Shown piece after piece: positions 62,968-64,000 of a DNA stretch of 64,000 bases; position 1 is the stretch's first letter; every line of letters begins with the position of its first letter. The notes beneath the pieces are model-generated. The model was not told where the DNA came from. It did no database searches and worked only from the letters and a program-made list of their open reading frames with translations. The stretch is from Streptoverticillium olivoreticuli subsp. olivoreticuli. Lineage in GTDB: Bacteria; Actinomycetota; Actinomycetes; Streptomycetales; Streptomycetaceae. The position numbers and the translations under genes are program-made. The stretch is from NCBI RefSeq assembly GCF_003391135.1, contig NZ_CP031455.1, positions 4,557,001 to 4,621,000 of the forward strand. Direction: 5' to 3'.

Positions 62968-63098
62968 TGGTGTCCTCCGAAAAAACGCGGGGGTGCGGGG
63001 CCCGGGAGGGGCCCCCGCCAAAGAAGAAAGGTGTCGAGTCCGGGACCGGAGCGTTGCGCCCGGGTACATCCAGGTATACGCCCCGTGCCGCCGATAGC

Positions 63099-63140
63099 CG
63101 AACGCCCCGGCGGGCACGGAGCGTGCCGCCGGGGCGTTCG
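63099..63140 (-). terminator. Terminator after rpsI
   Basis: An 18-bp GC-rich stem with one bulge and a small GGAG loop (arms from CGAACGCCCCGGCGG to its complement), 22 bp past the rpsI stop. Ends the rplM-rpsI transcript before glmM. Confidence 0.85.
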
Positions 63141-63161
63141 AGCAGAAGCAGCAGGTGCTGT

Positions 63162-63677
63162 TTAGCGCTTGCTGTACTGCGGAGCCTTGCGGGCCTTCTT
63201 CAGACCGGCCTTCTTGCGCTCGACCGCACGGTCGTCGCGGCTCAGGAAGCCGGCCTTCTTCAGCGGGCCGCGGTTGTTGTCCACGTCCGCCTCGTTCAGC
63301 GCGCGGGCCACACCGAGGCGCAGGGCGCCGGCCTGGCCGGACACGCCGCCACCCGCGATGCGGGCGATGACGTCGTAGCGGTCGTCGAGCTCGAGCACCT
63401 TGAAGGGCTCGTTGACTTCCTGCTGGTGCACCTTGTTGGGGAAGTAGTCCTCAAGGGTGCGGCCGTTGATCTTCCACTTGCCGGTGCCCGGAACGATCCG
63501 GACGCGGGCGATGGCGTTCTTGCGACGACCCAGGCCGGCGGCCGGCTGCGGGTCACCGAAACGGGACGCGAGCGACTCGGAGGTGTACTCCGACTCGACG
63601 ATCTCGGTCTCGGTGGTGTACTCCTCGACGCCAACCTCGTCGTCGATGACGGGGGTCTCGGCGGTGGTCTCAGCCAC
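63162..63677 (-). CDS. rpsI: 30S ribosomal protein S9
   Basis: 171-residue uS9 with an acidic N-terminal extension of about 45 residues (TETEIVESEYTSESLASRFG), usual in actinobacteria. The core GLGRRKNAIARVRIVPGTGKWKINGR and the tRNA-contacting C-terminal tail GLKKARKAPQYSKR are complete. It follows rplM by 43 bp. Confidence 0.98.
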   Translation of the reverse strand: MAETTAETPVIDDEVGVEEYTTETEIVESEYTSESLASRFGDPQPAAGLGRRKNAIARVRIVPGTGKWKINGRTLEDYFPNKVHQQEVNEPFKVLELDDRYDVIARIAGGGVSGQAGALRLGVARALNEADVDNNRGPLKKAGFLSRDDRAVERKKAGLKKARKAPQYSKR

Positions 63678-63720
63678 GATTCTCCTCAGATACTTTCTGT
63701 CTGGTCGGCGGTGGCCGGGA

Positions 63721-64000
63721 CTAGCCCTGCTTGACCTGGGTGATCTCGAACGGAACCGGCTGCTGGGCGGCGTGCGGGTGCTCGCTGCCCGAGTAGACCT
63801 TCAGCTTCGAGAGCATCTGACGGCCGAGGGAGTTCTTGGGAACCATGCCCTTGATGGCCTTCTCGACGGCCTTCTCGGGGTTCTTGTCGAGCAGCTCGTC
63901 GTAACGAACGGCACGGAGACCACCCGGGAAGCCGGAGTGGCGGTACGCCAGCTTCTGGGTCTTCTTGTTGCCGGACAGGTGCACCTTGTCGGCGTTGATG
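63721..64000 (-). CDS. rplM: 50S ribosomal protein L13 (partial)
   Basis: C-terminal 92 codons of uL13, running off the window at 64000. INADKVHLSGNKKTQKLAYRHSGFPGGLRAVRYDEL and KGMVPKNSLGRQMLSKLKVYSGSEHPHAAQQP are diagnostic. The start is outside the window. First gene of the rplM-rpsI operon. Confidence 0.97.
   Translation of the reverse strand, partial: INADKVHLSGNKKTQKLAYRHSGFPGGLRAVRYDELLDKNPEKAVEKAIKGMVPKNSLGRQMLSKLKVYSGSEHPHAAQQPVPFEITQVKQG

Overview
The window is chromosomal DNA from a high-GC actinomycete, almost certainly a Streptomyces. GC is very high, most starts are GTG or ATG after purine-rich ribosome-binding sites, and the gene order from guaB through a sigma factor, bldM and whiD to groEL1/groES and on to tsaDB-rimI, tsaE, alr, nnr, acpS, glmS, coaA, glmM, rpsI and rplM is the conserved core order I know from Streptomyces. 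No rRNA, tRNA, CRISPR array, insertion sequence or prophage was recognised.

Region 1 (about 1-15,100) is an accessory catabolic region. It has an MFS transporter divergent from a GlxA/AraC-type regulator, then an alcohol dehydrogenase, an aldehyde dehydrogenase, three acyl-CoA dehydrogenases (two of them a translationally coupled unequal pair), an SDR oxidoreductase, a cyclase-family hydrolase, an amidohydrolase and an acyl-CoA ligase. Two near-identical 15-bp palindromes, one in each of its divergent promoter regions, suggest one regulon under an unseen TetR-type repressor. A stand-alone HATPase-type ATP-binding protein interrupts it.

Region 2 (15,100-27,800) carries a degenerate and an intact membrane Ser/Thr kinase, glpD, a nucleotide-sugar dehydrogenase lacking its catalytic cysteine, an MreB-family protein with an extra insert, guaB3 and guaB. 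Region 3 (27,800-35,100) is developmental and chaperone: an ECF sigma factor (ShbA-like), bldM, whiD, a LysR/MOSC pair, an SDR, and groES-groEL1 behind two CIRCE operators.

Region 4 (35,100-42,300) is a variable stretch of small or regulatory genes: a lipoprotein deacetylase, a THUMP-like methyltransferase, two Uma2-family proteins, a DUF4242 protein, a HTH/zinc-ribbon protein, an XRE-DUF397 pair and several overlapping tiny genes. Region 5 (42,300-50,350) holds tRNA t6A synthesis genes (tsaD, tsaB, tsaE) with rimI, a secreted L,D-transpeptidase-like protein, a 59-aa gene behind a probable iron box, an alpha/beta hydrolase, alr and nnr.

Region 6 (50,350-57,600) contains the most striking accessory gene, a 1114-residue fusion of a trypsin-like protease, a NACHT NTPase and a leucine-rich-repeat-like tail, the layout of a bacterial NLR-type sensor. 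It also has a MarR-controlled EamA exporter operon and an XRE/TPR regulator. Region 7 (57,600-64,000) is core envelope and coenzyme biosynthesis (acpS, glmS, coaA, glmM) and the ribosomal pair rplM-rpsI, with rplM cut by the window edge.
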